Source: Desulfobacteraceae bacterium
GTDB taxonomy: Bacteria > Desulfobacterota > Desulfobacteria > Desulfobacterales > Desulfobacteraceae
DNA: 32,012 bases
Assembly: GCA_022712835.1 (NCBI GenBank)
Contig: JAFLJU010000274.1
Location: 1 to 32,012, forward strand
Reading direction: 5' to 3'
The notes under the pieces were generated by a model. That model made no database searches. It worked only from the letters and a program-made list of their open reading frames with translations, and was not told the DNA's origin. The translations under genes and the position numbers were made by a program. Positions 1 through 6,912 of the stretch are shown one piece after another. Position 1 is the stretch's first letter; every line of letters starts with the position of its first letter.

Positions 1-282
1 GGCGTTGACATGGAAAACATGCAGTTGGTCGGCAAGGTCGCCCGTGACGTGCTGGATGGCAATTTCAACATGACCCCGGACCTGAGCCTCAAGGAACGCA
101 AGGCGCGTACAAAGACCGCAGGGTTGATCATCACCCACACTGGTTATATCCTTGATTACGTCAATGCCGATCGTGGTCAGGTGCTCTATGAGGGGCATCT
201 GTGCTGTGAAGGTCGCCCCAGGGATATCCTTGATCACATTCGCCAGCATGGCTATAAGGAATGTGTTCGCTGCATGAACTAG
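1..282 (+). CDS. sufC: SufC-like Fe-S assembly ABC ATPase, C-terminal part only
   Basis: This is the C-terminal part of a SufC-type ATPase, the cytoplasmic energising subunit of the SUF iron-sulfur cluster scaffold. The reading frame is open from base 1, so the gene begins upstream of the window. The first residues (GVDMENM) fit the D-loop region just after Walker B in SufC proteins, so the ATG codons at 10 and 19 are internal. THTGYILDYV is the H-loop switch region, followed by a typical SufC tail (GQVLYEGHLCCEGRPRDIL). The protein ends in a CVRC motif close to the C-terminus. The Walker A, Walker B and signature motifs lie outside the window. The sufB-like gene follows 25 bases later on the same strand, which supports the SufC call over a generic ABC ATPase. 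Confidence 0.88.
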   Translation, partial: GVDMENMQLVGKVARDVLDGNFNMTPDLSLKERKARTKTAGLIITHTGYILDYVNADRGQVLYEGHLCCEGRPRDILDHIRQHGYKECVRCMN

Positions 283-307
283 CAACTCCATGACGGAGAT
301 TTCAGAT

Positions 308-1468
308 ATGAGTAAAATTGATCTTACCGAATTCAAGTTTGAAGGCCAGGAACAGGAAGCCATAGCCGATCTGAGTGTCTTGTCCGAGGAGGACAAGGAT
401 CAGTTGCTCATGGCGGGCGTGGTGGTCGATCAGACCAAGCGGTCGGCTTCCTACCTCCAGATGGACCATTCTACTGTGCACTGTCAGTCCTCGGACGATG
501 GTGTCGAGATAATGGACATCAAGGAAGCCCTCAAGAAATACGATGGCCTCAAAGAATACTTCTGGACTTTGGTGGACAAGGACCAGGACCAGTACACCAA
601 AGCTGCCTATGACAATCTTCATGGCGGCTACTTTATCCGCGTGAAGGCTGGGGCCAAGATCAAGAATCCCATTCAGTCCTGTCTGATGCTCAAGGCCGAA
701 CAGGTGGGGCAGAACGTCCATAATATTGTCATTATTGAAGAAGGTGCCGAGGCTGAGATTATCACCGGCTGTTCCGTGGCCCATGGAACCAAGGGCGGTG
801 CGCATCTGGGTATTTCCGAATTTTTCATAAAGAAGAACGCTTCCCTGACCTTCACCATGGTGCACAATTGGAGTGAAGACGTGATAGTTCGTCCCCGTTC
901 GGCAGGAATTGTCGAAGAGGGCGGCAAGTTTTTATCCAACTATGTTCTGCTCAAGCCAGTCAGGGACCTTCAAATGTATCCGACCATCACCATGAACGGT
1001 CCGCACTCGGTGGCGCGTTTCAATTCGGTGATTGTTGCTTCCAAGGGGTGTCTTCTCGACATGGGCAACCGTGTCATCATGAATGCACCCCATACCCGGT
1101 GTGAGATTATCGCTCGCACCATTGCTGCCGGTGGCACTATCATCAATCGGGGCCACATCGGTGCATATCATGTCCCAAGCAAAGGACATCTGGAATGTCA
1201 GGGGCTTATCCTTGGGGAAGGACGTATCTGGGCCATCCCCGAATTGGATGGGACCGCCGATGGGGTGGAGCTTTCTCATGAAGCGTCTGTCGGCAAGATT
1301 GCTCAGGAAGAGATAGAATACCTCATGGCCCGTGGTATGGATGAGGACGAAGCTACATCCACCATTGTTCGAGGTTTTCTGAACACTGACATCATGGGGC
1401 TTCCATCGCGTTTACAGGTGGAAATTGACAAACAAATTGAAGAGTTGCATGAATTCGATACAATGTAA
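308..1468 (+). CDS. sufB: SufB/SufD family Fe-S cluster assembly scaffold protein
   Basis: This 386-residue protein of the SufB/SufD family is the partner of SufC in building iron-sulfur clusters. The family signature LSHEASVGKI followed by EEIEYLMARGM lies near the C-terminus, after the repetitive beta-helix core (for example RGHIGAYHVPSKGHLECQG). I chose ATG 308 because GGAG at 294-297 lies 10 bases upstream; the in-frame ATG at 290 has no ribosome binding site. No further suf gene follows, so the visible operon is sufC then this gene. That resembles the two-gene SufBC systems of archaea and strict anaerobes, where a single B/D protein acts alone. Whether it should be called SufB or SufD cannot be settled by eye; the SufB role is inferred from the two-gene context. 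Confidence 0.9.
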   Translation: MSKIDLTEFKFEGQEQEAIADLSVLSEEDKDQLLMAGVVVDQTKRSASYLQMDHSTVHCQSSDDGVEIMDIKEALKKYDGLKEYFWTLVDKDQDQYTKAAYDNLHGGYFIRVKAGAKIKNPIQSCLMLKAEQVGQNVHNIVIIEEGAEAEIITGCSVAHGTKGGAHLGISEFFIKKNASLTFTMVHNWSEDVIVRPRSAGIVEEGGKFLSNYVLLKPVRDLQMYPTITMNGPHSVARFNSVIVASKGCLLDMGNRVIMNAPHTRCEIIARTIAAGGTIINRGHIGAYHVPSKGHLECQGLILGEGRIWAIPELDGTADGVELSHEASVGKIAQEEIEYLMARGMDEDEATSTIVRGFLNTDIMGLPSRLQVEIDKQIEELHEFDTM

Positions 1469-1496
1469 TTTCTTTGAACGATAAGAGTTTTTATTG

Positions 1497-1518
1497 GGCG
1501 GGGGCGTGAGCCTCCGCC
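1497..1518 (+). repeat. GC-rich hairpin, first copy of terminator-like stem
   Basis: GGCGGGGGC and GCCTCCGCC form a 9-bp stem (one G-T pair) with loop GTGA, 28 bases after the sufB stop. The same arms recur at 1671-1691, where a T tract follows. This copy has no T tract and runs straight into the long palindrome at 1521-1642. Confidence 0.75.
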
Positions 1519-1520
1519 TC

Positions 1521-1642
1521 AGGTTGCTGACAAAGGCCCGATTGCGTCGTTGCTGCAAAAAGTTCAAATCCTAACGTACAGGAAGTACGCGTCGGCCTTG
1601 AACTTTTTTTGCGCCTAACACTCGAACCTTTGTCAACAACCT
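1521..1642. repeat. Imperfect 122-bp intergenic palindrome
   Basis: The outer arms are 1521-1536 and 1627-1642 (15 of 16 bases complementary). Inner arms pair GCAAAAAGTTCAA (1555-1567) with 1598-1612, and a central stem pairs CGTAC (1575-1579) with GTACG (1585-1589) around loop AGGAA. The nested symmetry could form a cruciform or a long RNA hairpin. It holds no ORF and no transposase. Similar intergenic palindromes occur in multiple copies in Desulfovibrio genomes as far as I recall, but I see only this one copy here. Confidence 0.7.
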
Positions 1643-1648
1643 GTCAGA

Positions 1649-1714
1649 GTTGACTTTGTCAACAGTCTGGGGCGGGGGCATGGCCTCCGCCTTTTTGTTG
1701 ACTGGGGAGTCAAC
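1649..1714. repeat. Two short inverted repeats of GTTGAC/GTCAAC
   Basis: GTTGAC-TTT-GTCAAC (1649-1663) is a perfect 6-bp inverted repeat. GTTGACT-GGGG-AGTCAAC (1697-1714) is a perfect 7-bp inverted repeat. The same half-site also occurs at the right edge of the long palindrome (GTCAAC, 1632-1637). The repeated half-site could be a protein binding motif or part of the repeat element. Confidence 0.55.
1671..1696 (+). terminator. Rho-independent terminator, probably of the suf operon
   Basis: GGCGGGGGC-ATG-GCCTCCGCC forms a 9-bp stem and is followed directly by TTTTT. It lies 203 bases after the sufB stop and before the tetR gene, so it most likely ends suf transcription, with the repeat element inserted ahead of it. 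Confidence 0.75.
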
Positions 1715-1805
1715 TTTCGGATAAAAAATAAATACCACTTGAACAAAGGTGATTGTCGTACTAAGAACTTTCCTGCTATTTGCGATCCGGTCCAGAGTGT
1801 AAATA

Positions 1806-1827
1806 CTTAATCTGTTTTATGATTAAG
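1806..1827. promoter_or_regulatory. Candidate operator of the TetR regulator
   Basis: CTTAATC-N8-GATTAAG is a perfect 7-bp inverted repeat with an 8-base spacer, ending 25 bases before the tetR start codon. TetR-family proteins usually bind palindromes of this size near their own promoter, so autoregulation is a reasonable inference. No strong -35/-10 pair is evident beside it. Confidence 0.45.
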
Positions 1828-1852
1828 ATGATTTGAACAGGGAGTGTTCCTG

Positions 1853-2440
1853 ATGTCGAAGAAGGAAAAAATACTGATAGCGGCCCAAGAAATTTTTGCA
1901 CGTTGTGGATATGCTGGCACGACCATGAAGATGGTTGCCGAGCAGGCAGGAGTTGCATCCGGGCTGGTCTTTCATTATTTCGAGAGCAAGGAAAAGCTGT
2001 TCATGACGGCGGGTACTGGCTTGATCGACACCATGATCATTGTTTTGCATGATAAGACCAAGGATTGTGAAAATGGTTGTGAGGCACTGGGAGACTTTGT
2101 CAAAGCCTATCTCGACTTCACCATAGAGAACGAAAAAACATTCCCGACGATCATTCGATGTTCACCGTTTAGTGACGATAATCCTGATCTGGATCGCAAG
2201 AAAATTGGTGCCAAGTTCAAGGAACTCATCGACATGATCGAAGAGTTTTTGCGCCGGGGCATTGAGGATGGTTCCATCATCAATTTGCCTGTGCCTCAAA
2301 CGGCATTCATGGTCTACGCCAATATTATCGGTGCGGTTCGGACTCGTTTTCTGGCTCCATACGATATTCCCGGCCTTTTTGATGAGGCCAGTGAGTTTAT
2401 CATGCGGAGCGTCTGCACACCGGCTACAACCAATCTGTAG
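1853..2440 (+). CDS. TetR/AcrR family transcriptional regulator
   Basis: This 195-residue one-component regulator has a TetR-type N-terminal helix-turn-helix over about residues 5-50: EKILIAAQEIFARCGYAGTT, then VAEQAGVASGLVFHYFESKEKLF. The C-terminal ligand-binding half is variable, as usual for the family, and the ligand cannot be read from it. I chose ATG 1853 because AGGGAG at 1839-1844 lies 8 bases upstream; the in-frame GTG at 1844 would overlap that site. The gene is followed 38 bases later by a small membrane protein gene on the same strand, which may be co-transcribed and could be its target. No efflux pump or fatty-acid gene lies next to it, so the regulon is unknown. Confidence 0.92.
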   Translation: MSKKEKILIAAQEIFARCGYAGTTMKMVAEQAGVASGLVFHYFESKEKLFMTAGTGLIDTMIIVLHDKTKDCENGCEALGDFVKAYLDFTIENEKTFPTIIRCSPFSDDNPDLDRKKIGAKFKELIDMIEEFLRRGIEDGSIINLPVPQTAFMVYANIIGAVRTRFLAPYDIPGLFDEASEFIMRSVCTPATTNL

Positions 2441-2478
2441 CCTTCATCTATCCTGCCAATTCGCAGGACTTCATTACT

Positions 2479-2934
2479 ATGCCTGGATATAAAGGACATC
2501 TCGCCGGCGGACTCTTTTTCGGGGTCATGGGGCTGGTCGGGAGCGTTATGCTCGGCTGGCTGGTTCCTGATCCGCTCTTGGCAATCGGCCTGATGGGTTT
2601 TTGCCTGCTTGGCGCTCTTTTCCCGGATGTCGATACAGGTTCCAAAGGGCAAAATCTGTTTTATGCCGTTTTCGCAGCGGTCGATCTGGGGCTGATATTG
2701 AAGGGGCAGTATATCTGGGCCGCCTGGCTGGGGTTGTTTTCAATGTTCCCGGCGGTTGGATCACACAGGGGATGGACTCATACCTGGTGGGCCATGATTC
2801 TGGTGCCGATACCGATTCTCGGTATCCCGGCCATTGTGCAGGGGCTGGACGTTGCTGGGGGTTTTCTGCCTTTCTATGGTGCTTTTGTATTTGGATATTT
2901 TTCTCACCTGCTCCTTGATGGGGAGTTCAGGTGA
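2479..2934 (+). CDS. YdjM/DUF457-type membrane-bound metal-dependent hydrolase
   Basis: This 151-residue inner-membrane protein has the family hallmarks: GYKGHLAGG at the N-terminus, LFPDVDTGS around residues 48-56, HRGWTHT around residues 95-101, and SHLLLDG near the end. These His and Asp residues are the presumed metal ligands. Hydrophobic segments between the motifs predict about four membrane spans. The biological substrate of the family is unknown (E. coli YdjM is an SOS-induced member). ATG 2479 has AGGA about 10 bases upstream. The protein stops right after the last motif (LLLDGEFR). A shifted frame starting at 2931 continues with plausible coding sequence to 3065, so the gene may be frameshifted here (see findings). 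Confidence 0.8.
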   Translation: MPGYKGHLAGGLFFGVMGLVGSVMLGWLVPDPLLAIGLMGFCLLGALFPDVDTGSKGQNLFYAVFAAVDLGLILKGQYIWAAWLGLFSMFPAVGSHRGWTHTWWAMILVPIPILGIPAIVQGLDVAGGFLPFYGAFVFGYFSHLLLDGEFR

Positions 2935-3041
2935 TTTCGCCTCTCGGCGGACTTAAGACTGATGATCTCAAGAATTCCATATTGGCCTTTGCCAAGAGGT
3001 TTAAGAATAAGGCAGTCCCTTTTTGGAAGAGGGGGGGCTTG

Positions 3042-4100
3042 TTATGCTGTCAGGTCTCGATATAGGGCCATGTATTGATCTGCCATGGTTTTGTCGGTGT
3101 ATTGTGTGACCGATTTTGAGCCATTCGCCACAAGTTTGTCGGATAGCCTTGAATCATTGGCTATCTTTGAAATTGCAGATGAAAGCTCTGTGGCATCCCG
3201 ATTCCGGAAAACAAGGCCGTCATGTTCGTGGGTGACCAATTCTAGATTTGAAGGCAGATCAGAGGTGATCACCGGAGTTTCAGTGGCCCAGCCTTCCTTG
3301 ATCACGGCATTGGAGCCCTCGCCATCAACAGAAGGGACGGTCAGGATGTCGATTTCAGGTAAAACTTCACAGCTGTCACGATATCCGAGGAACAGGATGG
3401 ATTCGGCAAGGCCAAGTTTTTCAGCCTGGGCTTTCAACTCGTACTGAAGCGGGCCTTCCCCTGCGATCAGGCATTGCCAATCCGGCATGGAACTGTCGCG
3501 TTTCAGGTGGGCAAGGGCCTCGATGAGTACCTCAAACCCTTTTTGGGTGCTGAGTGCGCCAACCGCGCCAATGGTCAGGACAGGGTGTTTGCGCTTTTCC
3601 GTCTTGTACATATCCGCGTCGATACCGCTGTGGACAGTATGTGTCTTTTCGGGTGGAATTCCGCAGGATTCCAATATTTCCTGAATTTCCTGGCTGACGG
3701 CGACCAGTGCGTCGCCATGAAGGTATTTCTTTTTGCTCCAGCCCGGTTTGAGGCGGTAGGAAACCCGTCTGCTGTGAACAAGCTTGAATTTACCAAGTAT
3801 TTTTTTGGCAAGAGCGGCCAGTGAAGCTCCCTTTGCGTCATTGGTATGGACAATCGCTGGCTGATGTAGCGCAATTATTCTGAGCAGGCGAAACAGGTTG
3901 AAGGGGTTAAAATCACTTGAGGAAGGAAGCGTCACATACGGGATGTTTGCTTCATCCAGAAGGGAGCAGAGTGGGGCGTTTTTTGGTACTGCAACCAAAG
4001 GCTCAAACCCGGAGGTTTGAGCAAGACGGCGGGCAAGGTAGAAAACCTGCCGTTGTCCGCCGCGTACAATTTTTCCTAAATCAAGGAGCAGTATTTTCAA
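3042..4100 (-). CDS. GT4-like (GT-B fold) glycosyltransferase
   Basis: This 352-residue cytoplasmic glycosyltransferase probably transfers a sugar from a nucleotide-sugar donor to a lipid or polysaccharide acceptor. The N-terminal acceptor domain starts with LDLGKIVRGGQRQVFYLARRL, with the glycine-rich loop common in GT4 enzymes. The C-terminal donor domain has VGALSTQKGFEVLIEA, IAGEGPLQYELK and the E-x7-E motif EGSNAVIKE that contacts the donor. Translation starts at TTG (4098-4100), supported by AGGA seven bases upstream. The gene begins 12 bases after the stop of the fused CoA ligase on the same strand, so the two are probably one transcript although their functions look unrelated. Acceptor and sugar are unknown; lipopolysaccharide or capsule synthesis is possible. 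Confidence 0.87.
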   Translation of the reverse strand: MKILLLDLGKIVRGGQRQVFYLARRLAQTSGFEPLVAVPKNAPLCSLLDEANIPYVTLPSSSDFNPFNLFRLLRIIALHQPAIVHTNDAKGASLAALAKKILGKFKLVHSRRVSYRLKPGWSKKKYLHGDALVAVSQEIQEILESCGIPPEKTHTVHSGIDADMYKTEKRKHPVLTIGAVGALSTQKGFEVLIEALAHLKRDSSMPDWQCLIAGEGPLQYELKAQAEKLGLAESILFLGYRDSCEVLPEIDILTVPSVDGEGSNAVIKEGWATETPVITSDLPSNLELVTHEHDGLVFRNRDATELSSAISKIANDSRLSDKLVANGSKSVTQYTDKTMADQYMALYRDLTA

Positions 4101-4112
4101 GTCTTAATCCTG

Positions 4113-6191
4113 TTATTTTAGAACTTTGGCAGTCATTTCAGAGACCGCTTCCAGGCTGGGGCAGACCACAAATCCGGCCTTGCGCATGGTTTCAAGCTTG
4201 TGCTCGATACCGCCTCCCTTTTCCAAAATGGCTCCGGCATGACCAAGGCGTTTGCCGGGAGGGGCTGTGCGGCCTGCGATAAATGCAATTATCGGTTTGT
4301 CGAATTTCGTTTTGACGACGTATTCAGCCAGATTCTCTTCGGCTTGTCCACCGATTTCACCAAGTACCACGACAGCTTTGGTTTTATCGTGGTTTCTGAT
4401 TATCTCGAACATGTCCACAAAGTTGGTGCCGATGAATGGATCGCCACCGATTCCAACGCACAGGGACTGGCCTATGCCAGTCGATGTAAGGCGGTCCGCG
4501 ACTTCGTAGGTCAGCGTACCACTTCTTGAGAGGATGGCAATCGGGCCGGGCATGAAAGGAATGGTCGGCAGGATACCGATTTTGGTCTGGCCGGGAACGA
4601 TGATGCCCGGAGTGTTCGGACCAACGACTCTGGTAGGCGAGTCCTTGATCTGTTCGAAAACAGACAGCATTTCATGTTGGACGATACCTTCGGTAATGCA
4701 GATAGCCCAAGGGATTTTGTTGAATGCGGCTTCCAGTATGGCGTCAGCGGCCATGCGGGGTGGGACAAAGATGATGCTGGCTCCGATTTTGTGGGAGCGT
4801 TTGGCCTCGGCTATCGAGTTGTATACCGGTACGCCAAGCACTTCCTGTCCCCCCTTGAACGGGGTGACGCCAGCAACCACATTAGCCCCATATTCCTGCA
4901 TGAGCCGGGTATGGAGCTGGCCTTCGCGGCCAGTAATTCCCTGAACCAGAATGGGGGTATCCTTGTCGATGCCGAAAATTGCATCATTGCGATAACCGTT
5001 GTTTTTCGGGCATGAGATAGCAGAGGATGTTTCCGGGGCCGGGAACTCGACGACCGGAGCATTTTCCGGTTTCAATGTCATGAGTATCCCGATGGCTTCT
5101 TTCATGTCGGCAGCCATGTGAAGGTTGTCAACATTCAGGCTTTTGAGGATTTCTAGACCGGGCTTGGAATCTTTGCCAGACATGCGGGCGACAATGGGTT
5201 TCTTTGGAGCATTGCCACCAAGAGCACCTTTTATGGCAAGTGCGACTTTTTCGCAGGAGAGTATTCCGCCGAAAAGGTTGATGAAAATAGCTTTTACCTG
5301 ATCGTCGCCAAAGAGAAGGTCCAGAGCGGTCTCCATCCGTTTCTGGTCGGCAGCACCGCCAAGGTCCAGGAAATTGCTGGCCGGGAGTTTTGAAAAATTG
5401 AGGAGGTCCATGGTCGCCATGGCAAGACCGGCACCGTTGACCATCAGGCCTACCCAGCCGGGGAGTTTTACGAATGACAGTCCGGCATCACGCGCTTTGT
5501 TTTCTTCCGGGGTGGCGTGCTCTCGTTGATAGAATACTTCCATTTCCGGGTCGATCTCAGCGTAGTTGTCATCGATTTCGACTTTTCCGTCCAATGCGAG
5601 GAATTCGCCGGTACCAGTGATGATCAACGGATTGATTTCAGCCATGAGAAGGCCGAAGTCGAGAACCGCTTTGAACAAGGACATCAGAATGGCGGCAAAT
5701 CTTTTCAGAAATTCCTTTTCCAGACCTAGATGAAAAAAGGCGGCCCGAATCTGGTTGGGAGCAATCTCTGCCGGGAGCTTGATTTCCTGAACAAGCAGGT
5801 TGTCGGTACCTAATTTCTCGATTTCAACCCCACCTTCGCGGCCCGTGGTGAGTATGATACATTTGCGCTCTCGTGAAATCGTCAGGGAAAGATAGAATTC
5901 ACGTTTGATATCGACGGCGGGTTCTACACGAATGAACGGAACAGTATGTCCCTTGATCTTTAGGTTGAAGAGTTTTTTGGCTGTCGATGCAAAGTCTGTT
6001 TCATTGTCTATACGGAGTATGCCGCCAGCTTTTCCGCGTCCACCGGTCAGGACCTGTGATTTGAGGAACCAGGGCAGGGGAAATCCGGGTCTGAAGTCTT
6101 TTTCTTCTCCGGGAAAGACGGCAGTCCCCTGGGGAATGGGGATTCCCGCTTTTTTAAACAGAATTTTGCTTTTGTGCTCATTGATCAACAT
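4113..6191 (-). CDS. Fused SucC-SucD-like acyl-CoA synthetase (NDP-forming)
   Basis: This 692-residue protein joins a succinyl-CoA synthetase beta-like half to an alpha-like half. Residues 1 to about 375 carry the ATP-grasp domain (KSQVLTGGRGKAGG), AEINPLIIT, VNGAGLAMATMDLL and INLFGGILSCE. Residues from about 410 carry the CoA-binding domain (ILVQGITGREGQ), SRSGTLTYEVADRL, GIGGDPFIGT and GKRLGHAGAIL, where His651 should be the phosphohistidine. The expected reaction is acid plus CoA plus ATP to acyl-CoA plus ADP and phosphate, or the reverse. Succinate, acetate and malate are all possible substrates. I chose ATG 6191 because TGGAG lies six bases upstream; the upstream GTG at 6221 has no such site. 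The beta-alpha order differs from ADP-forming acetyl-CoA synthetases, which run alpha then beta. A glycosyltransferase gene follows 12 bases downstream. Confidence 0.88.
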   Translation of the reverse strand: MLINEHKSKILFKKAGIPIPQGTAVFPGEEKDFRPGFPLPWFLKSQVLTGGRGKAGGILRIDNETDFASTAKKLFNLKIKGHTVPFIRVEPAVDIKREFYLSLTISRERKCIILTTGREGGVEIEKLGTDNLLVQEIKLPAEIAPNQIRAAFFHLGLEKEFLKRFAAILMSLFKAVLDFGLLMAEINPLIITGTGEFLALDGKVEIDDNYAEIDPEMEVFYQREHATPEENKARDAGLSFVKLPGWVGLMVNGAGLAMATMDLLNFSKLPASNFLDLGGAADQKRMETALDLLFGDDQVKAIFINLFGGILSCEKVALAIKGALGGNAPKKPIVARMSGKDSKPGLEILKSLNVDNLHMAADMKEAIGILMTLKPENAPVVEFPAPETSSAISCPKNNGYRNDAIFGIDKDTPILVQGITGREGQLHTRLMQEYGANVVAGVTPFKGGQEVLGVPVYNSIAEAKRSHKIGASIIFVPPRMAADAILEAAFNKIPWAICITEGIVQHEMLSVFEQIKDSPTRVVGPNTPGIIVPGQTKIGILPTIPFMPGPIAILSRSGTLTYEVADRLTSTGIGQSLCVGIGGDPFIGTNFVDMFEIIRNHDKTKAVVVLGEIGGQAEENLAEYVVKTKFDKPIIAFIAGRTAPPGKRLGHAGAILEKGGGIEHKLETMRKAGFVVCPSLEAVSEMTAKVLK

Positions 6192-6481
6192 ATGGAACTC
6201 CAGATGAAATATTGAAATCACTAAATGGCTCGACAGAGTCTTTAATCGGGTGAATCAACTGGAATATGCTGCTCCGGGTAAGCCGCTTCCAAGCGAAAAG
6301 ATAGTAGGGCATAATAAATAAGTTAATTTTATGCTAGGAGAACCCTGCATCTTTATGCTGGGTGGCAGGATTTCGTATTTATATCAGTACATTAGCCTTG
6401 TAAGTGTATATGCCTGTCCCGCAAAAAAAGCATGGCAAATGCTCTGTTTTTTTTGCGGGATGAGCGGGTATTCGGTTGATA
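6192..6481. other. Intergenic region with a terminator; otherwise AT-rich
   Basis: This stretch separates two minus-strand transcription units. It should hold the promoter of the fused CoA ligase, but I found no convincing -35/-10 pair. An imperfect inverted repeat (GCATAA at about 6310 and TTATGC at about 6331) and the terminator at 6418-6459 are the only structures seen. I recognise no riboswitch. Confidence 0.5.
6418..6459 (-). terminator. Terminator of the DHH-response regulator transcript
   Basis: Read on the minus strand, AGCAT-ttgcc-ATGCT is followed by seven T residues, and the outer CCCGC/GCGGG bases pair as well. It lies 22 bases after the stop of the response regulator gene. Confidence 0.7.
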
Positions 6482-6895
6482 CTATAAAGATTGAATCAGG
6501 TTGATTTTTTCGAGTTCCTGAATAAGTTTTTTAGTAACAGTTTCCTTGTGGATGTAGGCATCGGCATCTCCTTTGAAAAAGGATTTGCTGACGTTTTTCA
6601 CATCTTTATGCACTGTGAGCATGATCAGTTTGAATGTTTTGAGTGGGGATATTCCGTTTTGTTTTTCAACCTTACGCATTTTCCCCACGACCTCATGGCC
6701 GTCCATCTTGGGCATTTCGATATCCATGAAAATGGCCTGGAAAGGAGTTTTTTTTTGTAGATGATGTTCAAACTGCAACAGGGCATCGTTACCACAGTTG
6801 GAAACCACGCAACTAGCATATTTCTCAAGTTTTTTGGCTATGAGGAGAGCGAATCGTTCGTCGTCATCGACGATGAGAAAGTATTTGGGCGTCAC
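6482..6895 (-). CDS. Receiver-only (CheY-like) response regulator
   Basis: This 137-residue protein consists of one receiver domain and no output domain. The acidic triad is Asp10-Asp12 (IVDDDERF), the phosphoacceptor is Asp58 (AIFMDIEMPKMDG), the switch Thr is in LIMLTVH, and the conserved Lys is in YIHKE. It starts at GTG (6893-6895), with AGGAGG nine bases upstream. It begins 17 bases after the stop of the DHH phosphoesterase gene and is probably co-transcribed with it. No kinase is adjacent, so it is either an orphan regulator or a partner of one of the many sensor kinases in the genome. Confidence 0.92.
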   Translation of the reverse strand: MTPKYFLIVDDDERFALLIAKKLEKYASCVVSNCGNDALLQFEHHLQKKTPFQAIFMDIEMPKMDGHEVVGKMRKVEKQNGISPLKTFKLIMLTVHKDVKNVSKSFFKGDADAYIHKETVTKKLIQELEKINLIQSL

Positions 6896-6912
6896 AGGAT
6901 CAAGCCTCCTTG

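Noticed and set aside
290..307. Upstream ATG 290 as start of the sufB-like gene
   Set aside because: There is no ribosome binding site before it, while ATG 308 has GGAG ten bases upstream.
302..865. Minus-strand frame of 187 codons opposite sufB
   Set aside because: No domain or ribosome binding site, and it is fully covered by the sufB-like gene.
6192..6481. Possible c-di-GMP or other riboswitch before the fused CoA ligase
   Set aside because: The conserved core sequences of known riboswitch classes were not seen; only weak hairpins and a terminator are present.
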